A DNA stretch of 64,000 bases. Origin: AP-15 sp963703745. GTDB taxonomy: Bacteria; Pseudomonadota; Alphaproteobacteria; ATCC43930; CGMCC-115725. Position 1 is the first letter of the stretch, and each line of letters begins with the position of its first letter. The notes beneath the pieces are model-generated. The model ran no database searches. It worked only from the letters and a program-made list of their open reading frames with translations, and was not told the origin of the DNA. Of this stretch, positions 8,880 to 16,348 are shown in pieces. The DNA is taken from positions 868,001 through 932,000 of the forward strand of contig CAVPFL010000004.1 in the NCBI GenBank assembly GCA_963703745.1. Direction: 5' to 3'. The position numbers and the translations under genes are program-made.

Positions 8880-9971
8880 ATGCCGAGCATGGATATGCCG
8901 GTCGCCCACAGGCAACGCAAGGGACGGGGTGCTGCGAGCAACGACAGCGGCCGCTTCGAAGCCGAAAAGCGCGTGGCGTTCGACGATGGCTGGGGCGCGG
9001 CCGACGAGGAACCGGCGCCGTTGACCACGACCCTCAGTGTCGACTCCACCCGCACGATCATCGCCCGCAACAATTCGCCGGACATCGGCTTCGACCGCTC
9101 GATCAACCCGTATCGCGGCTGTGAGCACGGCTGCATCTATTGTTATGCGCGGCCGAGCCACGCCTATCTCGGTCTGTCGCCGGGGCTCGATTTCGAAAGC
9201 CGTCTCTTTTACAAACCCCAGGCGGCAAAGCTGCTCGCCGCAGAGTTGCGCAAGAAGGGCTACATCTGCCGCCCGATCGCGCTCGGCAGCAACACCGACC
9301 CCTACCAACCGGTCGAACGAAAGCTCAGCATCACACGGGCGATCCTCGAAGTGCTGCGTGATTTTCGCCATCCGGTCACGATCGTCACCAAGTCGTCGCT
9401 AATCCAGCGCGATGTCGAGATTTTGGGTGAGATGGCGCGCGACCGGCTGGCGATGGTGGCGATATCCGTGACAACGCTCGACCGCCCGCTCGCGCGCGTC
9501 ATGGAGCCGCGCGCGGCCACCCCCGAGCGCCGTCTCGAAACGATCGCGACGCTCGCCGCCGCCGGGGTGCCGGTCGGTGTCATGAGCGCGCCGATGATCC
9601 CTGCACTCAACGATAGCGAGATGGAGCAGATCCTCGAACGGGCGCGCGCGGCAGGTGCGACCTCTGCAGCCTATACGCTACTCCGCCTACCGCTCGAACT
9701 GAAGGAACTGTTCAAGGAGTGGCTGGAGACGCATTTCCCCGGCAAGGCGGGCCATGTGCTCTCGCTCGTCGCCCAGACCCATGGCGGCCGGCTTTACGAT
9801 TCAACCTGGTCGAAGCGAATGACCGGCGCCGGTCCCTATGCGGATGTCTTGCGGCTGCGCTTCGAGCGTGCCTGCCGCAGGCTGGGCTTCAACGAGCAAA
9901 ACACGCAAAAACTCGATACTGGCCGCTTCCTGCCGCCGCCGCAAAAGGGCGATCAGCTGGCTTTATTTTAG
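8880..9971 (+). CDS. PA0069 family radical SAM protein
   Basis: Radical S-adenosylmethionine enzyme of 363 residues related to spore photoproduct lyase but lacking its DNA-repair context. The [4Fe-4S] motif is CEHGCIYC at about residue 82, in INPYRGCEHGCIYCYARPSH, typical of the PA0069 group. Downstream are LGSNTDPYQPVE and VTIVTKSSLIQRD. Function of the group is unknown. ATG 8880 is used; ATGs nine and fifteen bases further on are also possible. It is divergent from the glycosyltransferase pair with the repeat between them. Confidence 0.9.
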   Translation: MPSMDMPVAHRQRKGRGAASNDSGRFEAEKRVAFDDGWGAADEEPAPLTTTLSVDSTRTIIARNNSPDIGFDRSINPYRGCEHGCIYCYARPSHAYLGLSPGLDFESRLFYKPQAAKLLAAELRKKGYICRPIALGSNTDPYQPVERKLSITRAILEVLRDFRHPVTIVTKSSLIQRDVEILGEMARDRLAMVAISVTTLDRPLARVMEPRAATPERRLETIATLAAAGVPVGVMSAPMIPALNDSEMEQILERARAAGATSAAYTLLRLPLELKELFKEWLETHFPGKAGHVLSLVAQTHGGRLYDSTWSKRMTGAGPYADVLRLRFERACRRLGFNEQNTQKLDTGRFLPPPQKGDQLALF

Positions 9972-10072
9972 GCACGGCTGCGGCCAGCAAGTACGCCCGC
10001 ACCGTTCGCATCATATGCTCGGTATTTCTGTAGCGCTGTACTAGTCTCTCCGTCGAGCAACCCGGGGAGAAG

Positions 10073-10294
10073 GTGGGCGTGGCCAGGGAAAGGCGGCTCG
10101 GAGCGCGCGAGGTCGAGGAGATTTTCGCTGCTTTTGCCGAGGCGATGCGCGAGCTGCCGCCCGATGTCGAGGCCGGCTGGCTCGACGCGCAAGGCGATTT
10201 GCGCCTGGCACCCGACATCGCGCGCAAGCTGCGCACCGCGCGCCGGGTGCGCCTCCTGTTACAGGAGCTGCGGCAGCGCGAGCACGAGGAATGA
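10073..10294 (+). CDS. Small hypothetical protein, basic/acidic helical
   Basis: Frame of 73 codons starting GTG at 10073, or GTG 10079, behind a GGGGAGAAGG ribosome site at 10064-10073. The product is rich in Arg, Glu, Ala and Leu, with a predicted-helical pattern (EVEEIFAAFAEAMREL, then RVRLLLQELRQREHEE) and no membrane segment. I recognise no family. The good ribosome site and the lack of a competing frame on the other strand support it. Confidence 0.5.
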   Translation: MGVARERRLGAREVEEIFAAFAEAMRELPPDVEAGWLDAQGDLRLAPDIARKLRTARRVRLLLQELRQREHEE

Positions 10295-10368
10295 AGGAGC
10301 GTCATAGATTGACGGTCGAGGGGGCCCTCTTCTAGGGTTACGCAGGGCTTTTGTATGCGGAGGATGTG

Positions 10369-11208
10369 ATGGACGGCTCGGCAGTTGCGGATGTGAAGAG
10401 CGTAGTAGCGCCGCTGAACTTCCTCGTTCCGATGGCGGCGAAGCCGGTCGCCTACAATTACGAGCCGCCTCCGGGGATCCCCGTCAGGACCGGCCAGAGG
10501 ATTACGCACCACGTCCGCATACGCGACGCGCGGCCGATGATCGACCGGCTATCCCTGGACAAAGAGGGCTTTGTCCTGCTGCACCACGAGTCGGCGGTCA
10601 CCGACTTCTATGACGAAGAACAGATCAAAGCCGTCTACTACCCCGAATGCGAGCGCGTGATGCAGCGGGCGACCGGTGCCGTGCGCGTTGTCGCGTTCGA
10701 TCACATCGTGCGCAATGCGACGATGGCTGCGATCAAAGGCAGCGGCATCAAGATGCCGGCGAAGGGGGTCCACAACGACTACACCGCCTGGTCGTCACCC
10801 CAACGGGTGCGCGATCTTATGGGCGACGAGGCGGAGGCTCTGCTGAAGAACCGCTATGCGATCATTAATCTGTGGCGTCCGATCCGTGGTCCTGTGCTGG
10901 AGTTGCCGCTGGCACTATGCGACGCGCAGAGCCTCGAAGAAGAAAACCTGGTCGCCAGCGACCTCCGATATCCGGACCGCACCGGCGAGACCTATTCGAT
11001 TACCTACAACCCCAAACAACGCTATTATTATTTCCCGAAGATGCAGGCTGACGAAGCCGTGCTGATCCGCTGCTTCAACTCGTCGCTCGACGGGCCGCAC
11101 CGGTTCTCCGCGCACACCGGGTTTGAAGATCCGGAGACGCCGGCGGACGCGCCGCCGCGCGAAAGCATCGAGGTGCGCACCCTCGTCTTCTTCCCACCGG
11201 GGGCGTGA
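10369..11208 (+). CDS. CmcJ/NvfI family oxidoreductase
   Basis: 279-residue protein of the family that includes cephamycin methoxylase component CmcJ, fungal NvfI/AsqJ-like endoperoxidases and gibberellin desaturases, all of which fit an Fe(II)/2-oxoglutarate oxygenase fold. Visible motifs are KGVHNDYTAWSS (the H-x-D iron ligands), INLWRPIRGPV, QRYYYFPKMQADEAVLI and HRFSAHTGFEDP (third His region). ATG 10369 is chosen over TTG 10351 because GGAGG sits six bases upstream. Substrate unknown. The neighbour is a luciferase-like monooxygenase on the opposite strand. Confidence 0.85.
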   Translation: MDGSAVADVKSVVAPLNFLVPMAAKPVAYNYEPPPGIPVRTGQRITHHVRIRDARPMIDRLSLDKEGFVLLHHESAVTDFYDEEQIKAVYYPECERVMQRATGAVRVVAFDHIVRNATMAAIKGSGIKMPAKGVHNDYTAWSSPQRVRDLMGDEAEALLKNRYAIINLWRPIRGPVLELPLALCDAQSLEEENLVASDLRYPDRTGETYSITYNPKQRYYYFPKMQADEAVLIRCFNSSLDGPHRFSAHTGFEDPETPADAPPRESIEVRTLVFFPPGA

Positions 11209-11217
11209 GGGCCGCCT

Positions 11218-12249
11218 TCAGCCGGTACTCGGCTGCGGGGTGATACGCCGCAGCGCCGGCAACAGCTCGTCGCTGATCAGCCGCATGCTCGCCAGCGCAT
11301 GGCCGACCGGCATGCCGCTCCAGTGGGTGCGGAGTATCAGGAAATTGGCCTCGGCCTCTTCCCAGCACGGACGCAGCTGCTCATAACATTCCTCGGGACT
11401 ACCGAGGACGAACCGATTGCGGAGCAGGGCCTCGAAAGGCTGACGGAACGAGTCGTTTCCGGGCAGCACCTCGTCTTGCCCCCACGCGGCATAGGTCCGG
11501 TATTTCTCGGCGAGGTAGGGGCCAGCCATCGCCAAAGCCGTCGATGTATCCTTGGCGCAATAAATTTCCCGCGCGTAAGGCAATACTGCTGGAAACGGCT
11601 TTCCCAAACCTGCGAGCTCGGCGCGGTAAAGCGCCAGCTGGCGCGTGATTTCGGGGATCGTAGCATGCGGGTTTACAAACCAACTGTCGCCCAGGCGGGC
11701 CGCGCGGCGAACCGCACGGTCGTTATTGGCCGCAAACCAGATCGGCGGGTGGGGCTGCTGGATCGGCCGGCACGTCATAGTGACGTTGGTCAATTTGCAG
11801 ATGTCGTTCTCGAAGCAGACATTGTCCTCGGTCCACAGCCGCTTGACGACTTCGAGACATTGTTCGAAACGGCGCACGCGTTGTCCGCGCGGCACGCCGA
11901 AGGCGTCGAACTCGACATCGCGATAGCCCAATCCAACCCCAAAGACGAAATTGCCGCGCCAGATCGCGTCGAGCGAGGCAATGCACTCGGCGACTTCAAC
12001 CGGGTTGTGCAGGGTTGTCAGCAGTACCCCGGCGACGCCGGTCATCTCTCCCGCCTCGGCGGCGAGGCGCGCTAAAAACGGAACCAGCTGGACTTGGCGC
12101 ACCCCTTCGCTGAGGTAATGCTGGCCAGTCGCCACCGCGTCCCACCCACGGTCGCGGGCTAAGCGCGCCATGGCGTACTGACCCTCGAGGGCAGCAATCA
12201 TGTCGCTTCCCGGCGGGTGCTGGCAGGTGAGAAAGATCCCTACCTTCAT
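11218..12249 (-). CDS. LLM class flavin-dependent oxidoreductase
   Basis: Bacterial luciferase-like (TIM-barrel) monooxygenase, 343 residues, starting MKVGIFLTCQHPPG. Family features are WDAVATGQHYLSEG, LLTTLHNPVEVAECIASLDA, GVGLGYRDVEFDAFGV and RPIQQPHPPIWFAANNDRAVRRAA. Uses reduced FMN and oxygen on an unknown organic substrate. Convergent with the CmcJ-like gene (9 bp apart) and divergent from the alpha/beta hydrolase, with 95 bp between. Confidence 0.9.
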   Translation of the reverse strand: MKVGIFLTCQHPPGSDMIAALEGQYAMARLARDRGWDAVATGQHYLSEGVRQVQLVPFLARLAAEAGEMTGVAGVLLTTLHNPVEVAECIASLDAIWRGNFVFGVGLGYRDVEFDAFGVPRGQRVRRFEQCLEVVKRLWTEDNVCFENDICKLTNVTMTCRPIQQPHPPIWFAANNDRAVRRAARLGDSWFVNPHATIPEITRQLALYRAELAGLGKPFPAVLPYAREIYCAKDTSTALAMAGPYLAEKYRTYAAWGQDEVLPGNDSFRQPFEALLRNRFVLGSPEECYEQLRPCWEEAEANFLILRTHWSGMPVGHALASMRLISDELLPALRRITPQPSTG

Positions 12250-12344
12250 AACGTCTCCGTGGCGTATCGGTTGCTCGATTTTCCGATGTCGTAGATGATC
12301 GCCAAGGCGTCGGCAACAACGGCGCTGGAGTCGGGGAGATTCCA

Positions 12345-13157
12345 GTGGAGATCTTCAAGGCAGGCGACGGTGTGCAGCTCGCCTATTACGTCGACGACTT
12401 CACCGAACCCTGGAAGAGTGCGCCGATCCTCGTGCTGCTGCACGCAGCCATGGGAAGCGCGCGCCGCTATTATGCCTGGGTTCCGCCGCTCAGCCGGCAT
12501 TATCGGGTGGTGCGGATGGACCTGCGGGGCCATGGCAATTCTCAGGTGCCGCCTGCCGACCGCGAGCTCACCCTCGATCGACTGGTCGGGGACGTCGCCG
12601 AGCTGATGAATCATCTCGGCTGCGCCAGCGCGCATGTCGTCGGCAACTCCGCAGGGGGTTACCTCGGCCAGCAGCTGGCAATGACCCACGGCGAGCGCGT
12701 GCGCAGCCTGATGCTGTTCGGTTCGACGCCGGGCCTCAAAAACAGCCAGGCACCGAGCTGGATACCGCAAATCGAGACAAAGGGCCTGCGCACCTTTCTC
12801 GCCGAAACGATTGCCGACCGGCTGCCGCTCGACAAGGTCGATCCCGGCCTTGTCGAGTGGTTTCTCGACGAAGCGGCCAAGAATGACCCGGCCTACATCG
12901 GCAAATTCGTGCTGCTAATGTCGCGCTATGACTGGAGCGATCAGCTCGGCCGCATCACCTGCCCAACATTAGTGGTCGTTCCCGGCGCCGAGCCGATCGG
13001 CTCGACCGCGAATTACGAGCCATTCCGCCATCAAATGAAGGATGTCGAGATGCGGGTCTACGAGGGGGCACCGCACAACATCTGCGACGCCTTCCCCGAC
13101 CGTTGTGCCGGCGACGTGCTCGCTTTCCTCGGCCGCCGTTTCAGTGTGGGCGTGTAG
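12345..13157 (+). CDS. Alpha/beta hydrolase
   Basis: 270-residue alpha/beta hydrolase. Oxyanion region LVLLHAAMGSARRYYAWVP, then MDLRGHGNS, the nucleophile elbow GNSAGG (Ser at about 100), and a C-terminal catalytic His in APHNICDAF (about residue 243). The middle position of the elbow is Ser-Ala-Gly, as in esterases and C-C hydrolases of this family. Start GTG 12345 is supported by GGGGAG about nine bases upstream. Probably an esterase or lactonase acting with the nearby oxygenases; substrate unknown. Confidence 0.88.
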   Translation: MEIFKAGDGVQLAYYVDDFTEPWKSAPILVLLHAAMGSARRYYAWVPPLSRHYRVVRMDLRGHGNSQVPPADRELTLDRLVGDVAELMNHLGCASAHVVGNSAGGYLGQQLAMTHGERVRSLMLFGSTPGLKNSQAPSWIPQIETKGLRTFLAETIADRLPLDKVDPGLVEWFLDEAAKNDPAYIGKFVLLMSRYDWSDQLGRITCPTLVVVPGAEPIGSTANYEPFRHQMKDVEMRVYEGAPHNICDAFPDRCAGDVLAFLGRRFSVGV

Positions 13158-13164
13158 GAGGACC

Positions 13165-13394
13165 TCAGTCGAGTATTTCAACTGCGTCGCCCGACCGGAG
13201 ATCATCCCTTCCGCCACTACGGCGCCATAAACACCCGCCATCCGATCGTGAGCGCGCGCGACGTTGCGTAGGACTTCCGGGTCTGGCGCCGGGGTGTCCG
13301 GATCGAGGGCGATCATCTGGCAACGCGGGTCGTGCGCGACGACCAACACCGCGACTTTGGATCCGAGGCGTATGGTGCGGCCGACGACGCTCAT
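13165..13394 (-). pseudogene. MOSC-domain protein remnant, truncated and frameshifted
   Basis: The C-terminal part of a MOSC domain (MoCo sulfurase C-terminal type) can be read: TIRLGSKVAVLVVAHDPRCQ, then LDPDTPAPDPEVLRNVA, and AGVYGAVVAEGMISGR. After GR the frame is wrong; a one-base shift at about 13183 gives GDAVEILD and a TGA at 13165-13167, the normal family ending. The N-terminal two thirds with the conserved residues are absent. It is a dead remnant lying against the alpha/beta hydrolase gene. Confidence 0.6.
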
Positions 13395-13450
13395 TTTGGT
13401 TGGTCCTAATAGGCTGACCAAAAATGACGCCAGTACTATCAATAGGGTAT

Positions 13451-13558
13451 CGTCACCCCCGCGAAAGCGCGCGAAAGCGGGGGTCCAGGGTAACGCCCGT
13501 GGCGCTGGGTCCCTAGCTAAATTCCCGCTGTCGCGAGATCGCTTTCGCGGGAATGACG
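13451..13558. repeat. GTCAYCCCCGCGAAAGC-type palindromic repeat
   Basis: Inverted repeat beginning CGTCACCCCCGCGAAAGC and ending GCTTTCGCGGGAATGACG, with GGGTCCAGGG and CTGGGTCCC in the interior. This is a familiar dispersed palindromic element of alphaproteobacterial intergenic regions. A divergent relative is at 35129-35221. Confidence 0.75.
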
Positions 13559-13612
13559 GATAACCTGTTGAAAATTATTCATTCATTTCGGGTCAGGGTC
13601 AAAGGCGATAGA

Positions 13613-15019
13613 TCATTCGATACCGGGTGGATGGCGCTCGTGCCAGTTGCTCGTCTGCTGATACGCCCAGCCGATACGCAGGGCCGTCGCTTCGTCATAG
13701 CCGCGGCATACGATCTGCAGCGAGATCGGCAGCCCCGTCGCAGTAAAACCGTTTGGCAGTGCCAGCGCGCAGAGATCGAGAAAGTTGACGAAGCGGGTGA
13801 AATGCGCCGGGGTTGTCGTCTGATCGATCATATCGAGCGGGATGGCCGCCGTCTGGGTGGTCGGCGTCAGCAACGCGTCGATATCGGCGGTCGCTGCCGC
13901 GAATTGCCGCTTCGCCTCCTCGCGATCACGCAATGCGGCGAGGTAGTCTCGCGCAGAAATGCCGCGGCCAGCGGCGATACGCGGCCGCACCGCCTCGTCG
14001 ATCGGCAGGCTCATATCGTCGATCAGATCGTCGAGCAGAAAATACCCCTCCGCGCCGATGATCCGGCCAGTCAGAGTGGCATAGTCGACAAACCGGCACG
14101 GCAAGTTGGGGGTGACGATCTCGGCGCCGACCCGCGCCAAGCTCTCTAACGCTGCGTCATAGGCGGCGAGCACCTCCCCATCGACACCCTCACGTTCGGC
14201 TTCAGGCAGGCGGGCCAGTCGCAAGCCCCGGACACCTCGCCGCAGCGTCGGCAGAGGATCGCTCGGTGTGATTCCGCGAGTGCGCGGATCAAGAGCATCG
14301 GGCCCTTGCATAGCCTGGTAGAGTAGTGCCGCGTCCTCGACCGAGCGCGCCATCGGACCGGGCGTATCAAGGGTCGGGCTGAGCGGCAAAATTCCGTAGG
14401 TACTCACCCGCCCGATCGTCGTCTTGAGGCCGCTGAGCCCGCACCAGGACGCCGGCAACCGCACCGAGCCCCCGGTATCTGTGCCGACCGCCCAGGGTGC
14501 TAAACCGGCTGCAACCGCAACACCCGAGCCGCTGCTCGACCCCCCGGGTGTGCGCGCCGTTGTGGGGTCCCAAGGATTCCACGGCGTGCCACGATGCTGG
14601 TTGGTGCCCCAGCCGCCCATTGCGAACTCGACCGTGTGCGTCTTGCCGATCACGATCAGCCCCGCGGCGATCAGGCGCCGTGCGAGCGTGGCAGTGCAGC
14701 GCGACTGCCGGTCACGCCACACCAGCGACCCGCCCGTCGTCACTTTTCCTTCAATCTCTATCAGATCCTTGAGCGCGATCGGGATCCCATGCAACGGTCC
14801 GATCGAATGCCCCGAGCGGATCGCCTTGTCGGCCGCCTCTGCCGCGAACCGCGCGTCCTCGGCATAGACCTCGACAAAGGCGTGCAGCTTGGGGTCCGCC
14901 GCGCGGATCCTTTCGAGCAAGCCATCGACCAGATCGATCGACGCGAGGCGACGGGCGCCGATCTCGGTCGACAAAATATGGGCAGGCAGGAAGGCCCGGT
15001 CGCCGGCAGATGAGCGCAT
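13613..15019 (-). CDS. Amidase (amidase signature family)
   Basis: 468-residue amidase signature enzyme hydrolysing an unknown amide. The Ser-cisSer-Lys triad is visible: Lys 84 in GIPIALKDLIE, the GGSSSGSG loop at about 159-166, and the nucleophile Ser 185 in GTDTGGSVRLPASWCG. The frame continues upstream to 15076, but ATG 15019 with AGAGGAA before it gives the usual length. Related to indoleacetamide and aryl-acylamidase types (AtzF/GatA fold). It stands alone between repeat sequence and the CHAP gene. Confidence 0.93.
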   Translation of the reverse strand: MRSSAGDRAFLPAHILSTEIGARRLASIDLVDGLLERIRAADPKLHAFVEVYAEDARFAAEAADKAIRSGHSIGPLHGIPIALKDLIEIEGKVTTGGSLVWRDRQSRCTATLARRLIAAGLIVIGKTHTVEFAMGGWGTNQHRGTPWNPWDPTTARTPGGSSSGSGVAVAAGLAPWAVGTDTGGSVRLPASWCGLSGLKTTIGRVSTYGILPLSPTLDTPGPMARSVEDAALLYQAMQGPDALDPRTRGITPSDPLPTLRRGVRGLRLARLPEAEREGVDGEVLAAYDAALESLARVGAEIVTPNLPCRFVDYATLTGRIIGAEGYFLLDDLIDDMSLPIDEAVRPRIAAGRGISARDYLAALRDREEAKRQFAAATADIDALLTPTTQTAAIPLDMIDQTTTPAHFTRFVNFLDLCALALPNGFTATGLPISLQIVCRGYDEATALRIGWAYQQTSNWHERHPPGIE

Positions 15020-15100
15020 GGTTCCTCTAGGTAGCCGTCGTGCCACCATAAGCCCGCCCGCGCCCCACCCTGTCAATCGGCCGGGCTTTACCGGTGGCGG

Positions 15101-15835
15101 CTAAGCCCGATGGTGTTTGGCTTCCGCCGTCTTTACGGGGTAGGTCCGCGGTCGAGCCGTACCAGCATGGGATGCGTGAGCGGGTGATAGAAGTTTGGCG
15201 CGCCCGGCTGGATCGTGGACCGAATGCGCTGCGGGCCCCTTGGGCCGATTATGTCGATGTGTCGTGATCGCTCCATGCCAAGTCTCGGTGGCTACAGCAA
15301 GATGCACCAGGCTGGTGCGCGAAGGCTCGTTTCCGACATCGGAGCCGAGCCCGCCCTTGTCGTGTATCTCGGCGATCTCCCGCAAACCTGGTCTCGGGTA
15401 TACGAAGCCATAGGTCGGGTAGTCGCGCCCGTGTGTTCCGGAGGGCGGGTTGATAACCGCGACGCTGGTCCAATCGTGGTTGAGCGAAGTATCGATCACC
15501 GACATGCCCCGACTGACTGTGCCCCGGTACCAATTCGCGTGGTCGACGAGGATTTCGTGGGCGCTGATTATCTGCGCGACAACCGCGACATGACCGGACG
15601 GAATTTGCCGGGTCCGCTTGAACACGAGAATGGCTCCCGGGGCCGGTACATGGCCGCGCTCGTAGCGCCCATCGGCTTCATCCCACCACCCGCCGGCCGC
15701 GCCGTAGAGCGCGATGCCAGTCTCCGCGCGAGCATAAAGCGCGCAATTGGCGGCTCGCGATGATTTAATGGGTGTGATCAGACCGGCAATAAAACAAGCG
15801 CCCCAAACGAGGCTCTGCGCCACCATCGTTCGCAT
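15101..15835 (-). CDS. Secreted CHAP-domain amidase
   Basis: 244 residues with a signal peptide (positively charged start, hydrophobic 5-22, cleavage near SSRAA). A CHAP domain follows: catalytic Cys 31 in AANCALYAR, His 82 in IPSGHVAVV and HANW at about 99. CHAP enzymes cleave peptidoglycan amide bonds. The C-terminal 70 residues are His/Ala/Pro-rich and look disordered. A 14-bp palindrome lies 52 bp upstream of the start. Confidence 0.85.
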   Translation of the reverse strand: MRTMVAQSLVWGACFIAGLITPIKSSRAANCALYARAETGIALYGAAGGWWDEADGRYERGHVPAPGAILVFKRTRQIPSGHVAVVAQIISAHEILVDHANWYRGTVSRGMSVIDTSLNHDWTSVAVINPPSGTHGRDYPTYGFVYPRPGLREIAEIHDKGGLGSDVGNEPSRTSLVHLAVATETWHGAITTHRHNRPKGPAAHSVHDPAGRAKLLSPAHASHAGTARPRTYPVKTAEAKHHRA

Positions 15836-16148
15836 GTGATGTCCCCCGTGCTGGCGACGACAGAAGGTCCGCCGCTGTCTTAAATTCCGGCGTACGCCGG
15901 TTAAGGTTCGTTAACGATTTTTATAAAACCTGACGTTGGCTTAAAAGCCAATCCAAAATCGCTGGCCGTTAAGTTGAAAATCATCAGAAAATATTCAATC
16001 ACTTCCGAAGATCCGCGCCTTATCGAGCCCACACGTGGGGTGAATCATCCGATGGGACGGGATCAATAATGATACACTCTGTCGGCCTCGGAGGCTCGAT
16101 CAACCCTCAACTAATGCCGCGGAGCAAGCTAGGAACCGGGAACGATGG
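15836..16148. promoter_or_regulatory. AT-rich divergent regulatory region with palindromes
   Basis: 313 bp between the CHAP gene (minus) and the small membrane protein gene (plus), clearly more AT-rich than its surroundings. It holds a perfect 14-bp palindrome CCGGCGTACGCCGG (15887-15900) and a hairpin TTGGCTT-AA-AAGCCAA (15936-15951). Several TTAA-rich stretches follow. No coding frame is supported. The palindrome could be an operator for either gene. Confidence 0.5.
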
Positions 16149-16328
16149 ATGGAGTCCGACCCAAAACGCATCGTGCGGGAATGGAACCGAGAAATCGAAG
16201 CGGAGATACGCCGCCACGCACGGCAGGACGATGGACCGTGGAAGATCGTCGTTGGGGTGGTCCTGGCGGTATTGTGGTTTGTCGCGTTGTTTGCTGTGCT
16301 CGCGCTTTTCGAGCGGCTGCAGCAGTGA
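16149..16328 (+). CDS. Small single-pass membrane protein (59 aa)
   Basis: A 59-codon gene, ATG GAG TCC at 16149 to TGA at 16326-16328. The N-terminal half is charged (MESDPKRIVREWNREIEAEI) and the C-terminal half is one clean membrane segment (IVVGVVLAVLWFVALFAVLAL, about residues 35-55) ending FERLQQ. AGGAACCGGGAACG provides a ribosome site. The charged/hydrophobic pattern is unlikely by chance. No family recognised. It converges on the sensor kinase gene. Confidence 0.65.
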   Translation: MESDPKRIVREWNREIEAEIRRHARQDDGPWKIVVGVVLAVLWFVALFAVLALFERLQQ

Positions 16329-16348
16329 GCGGGGCCAAGGCGCGGCTT

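Noticed and set aside
12969..13442. 157-codon minus frame taken as an intact gene
   Set aside because: Only the middle matches a MOSC C-terminus and the last third is antisense to the alpha/beta hydrolase; annotated as a remnant instead.
13451..13558. CRISPR array
   Set aside because: A single palindromic intergenic repeat, not regular direct repeats with spacers. No cas genes in the window.
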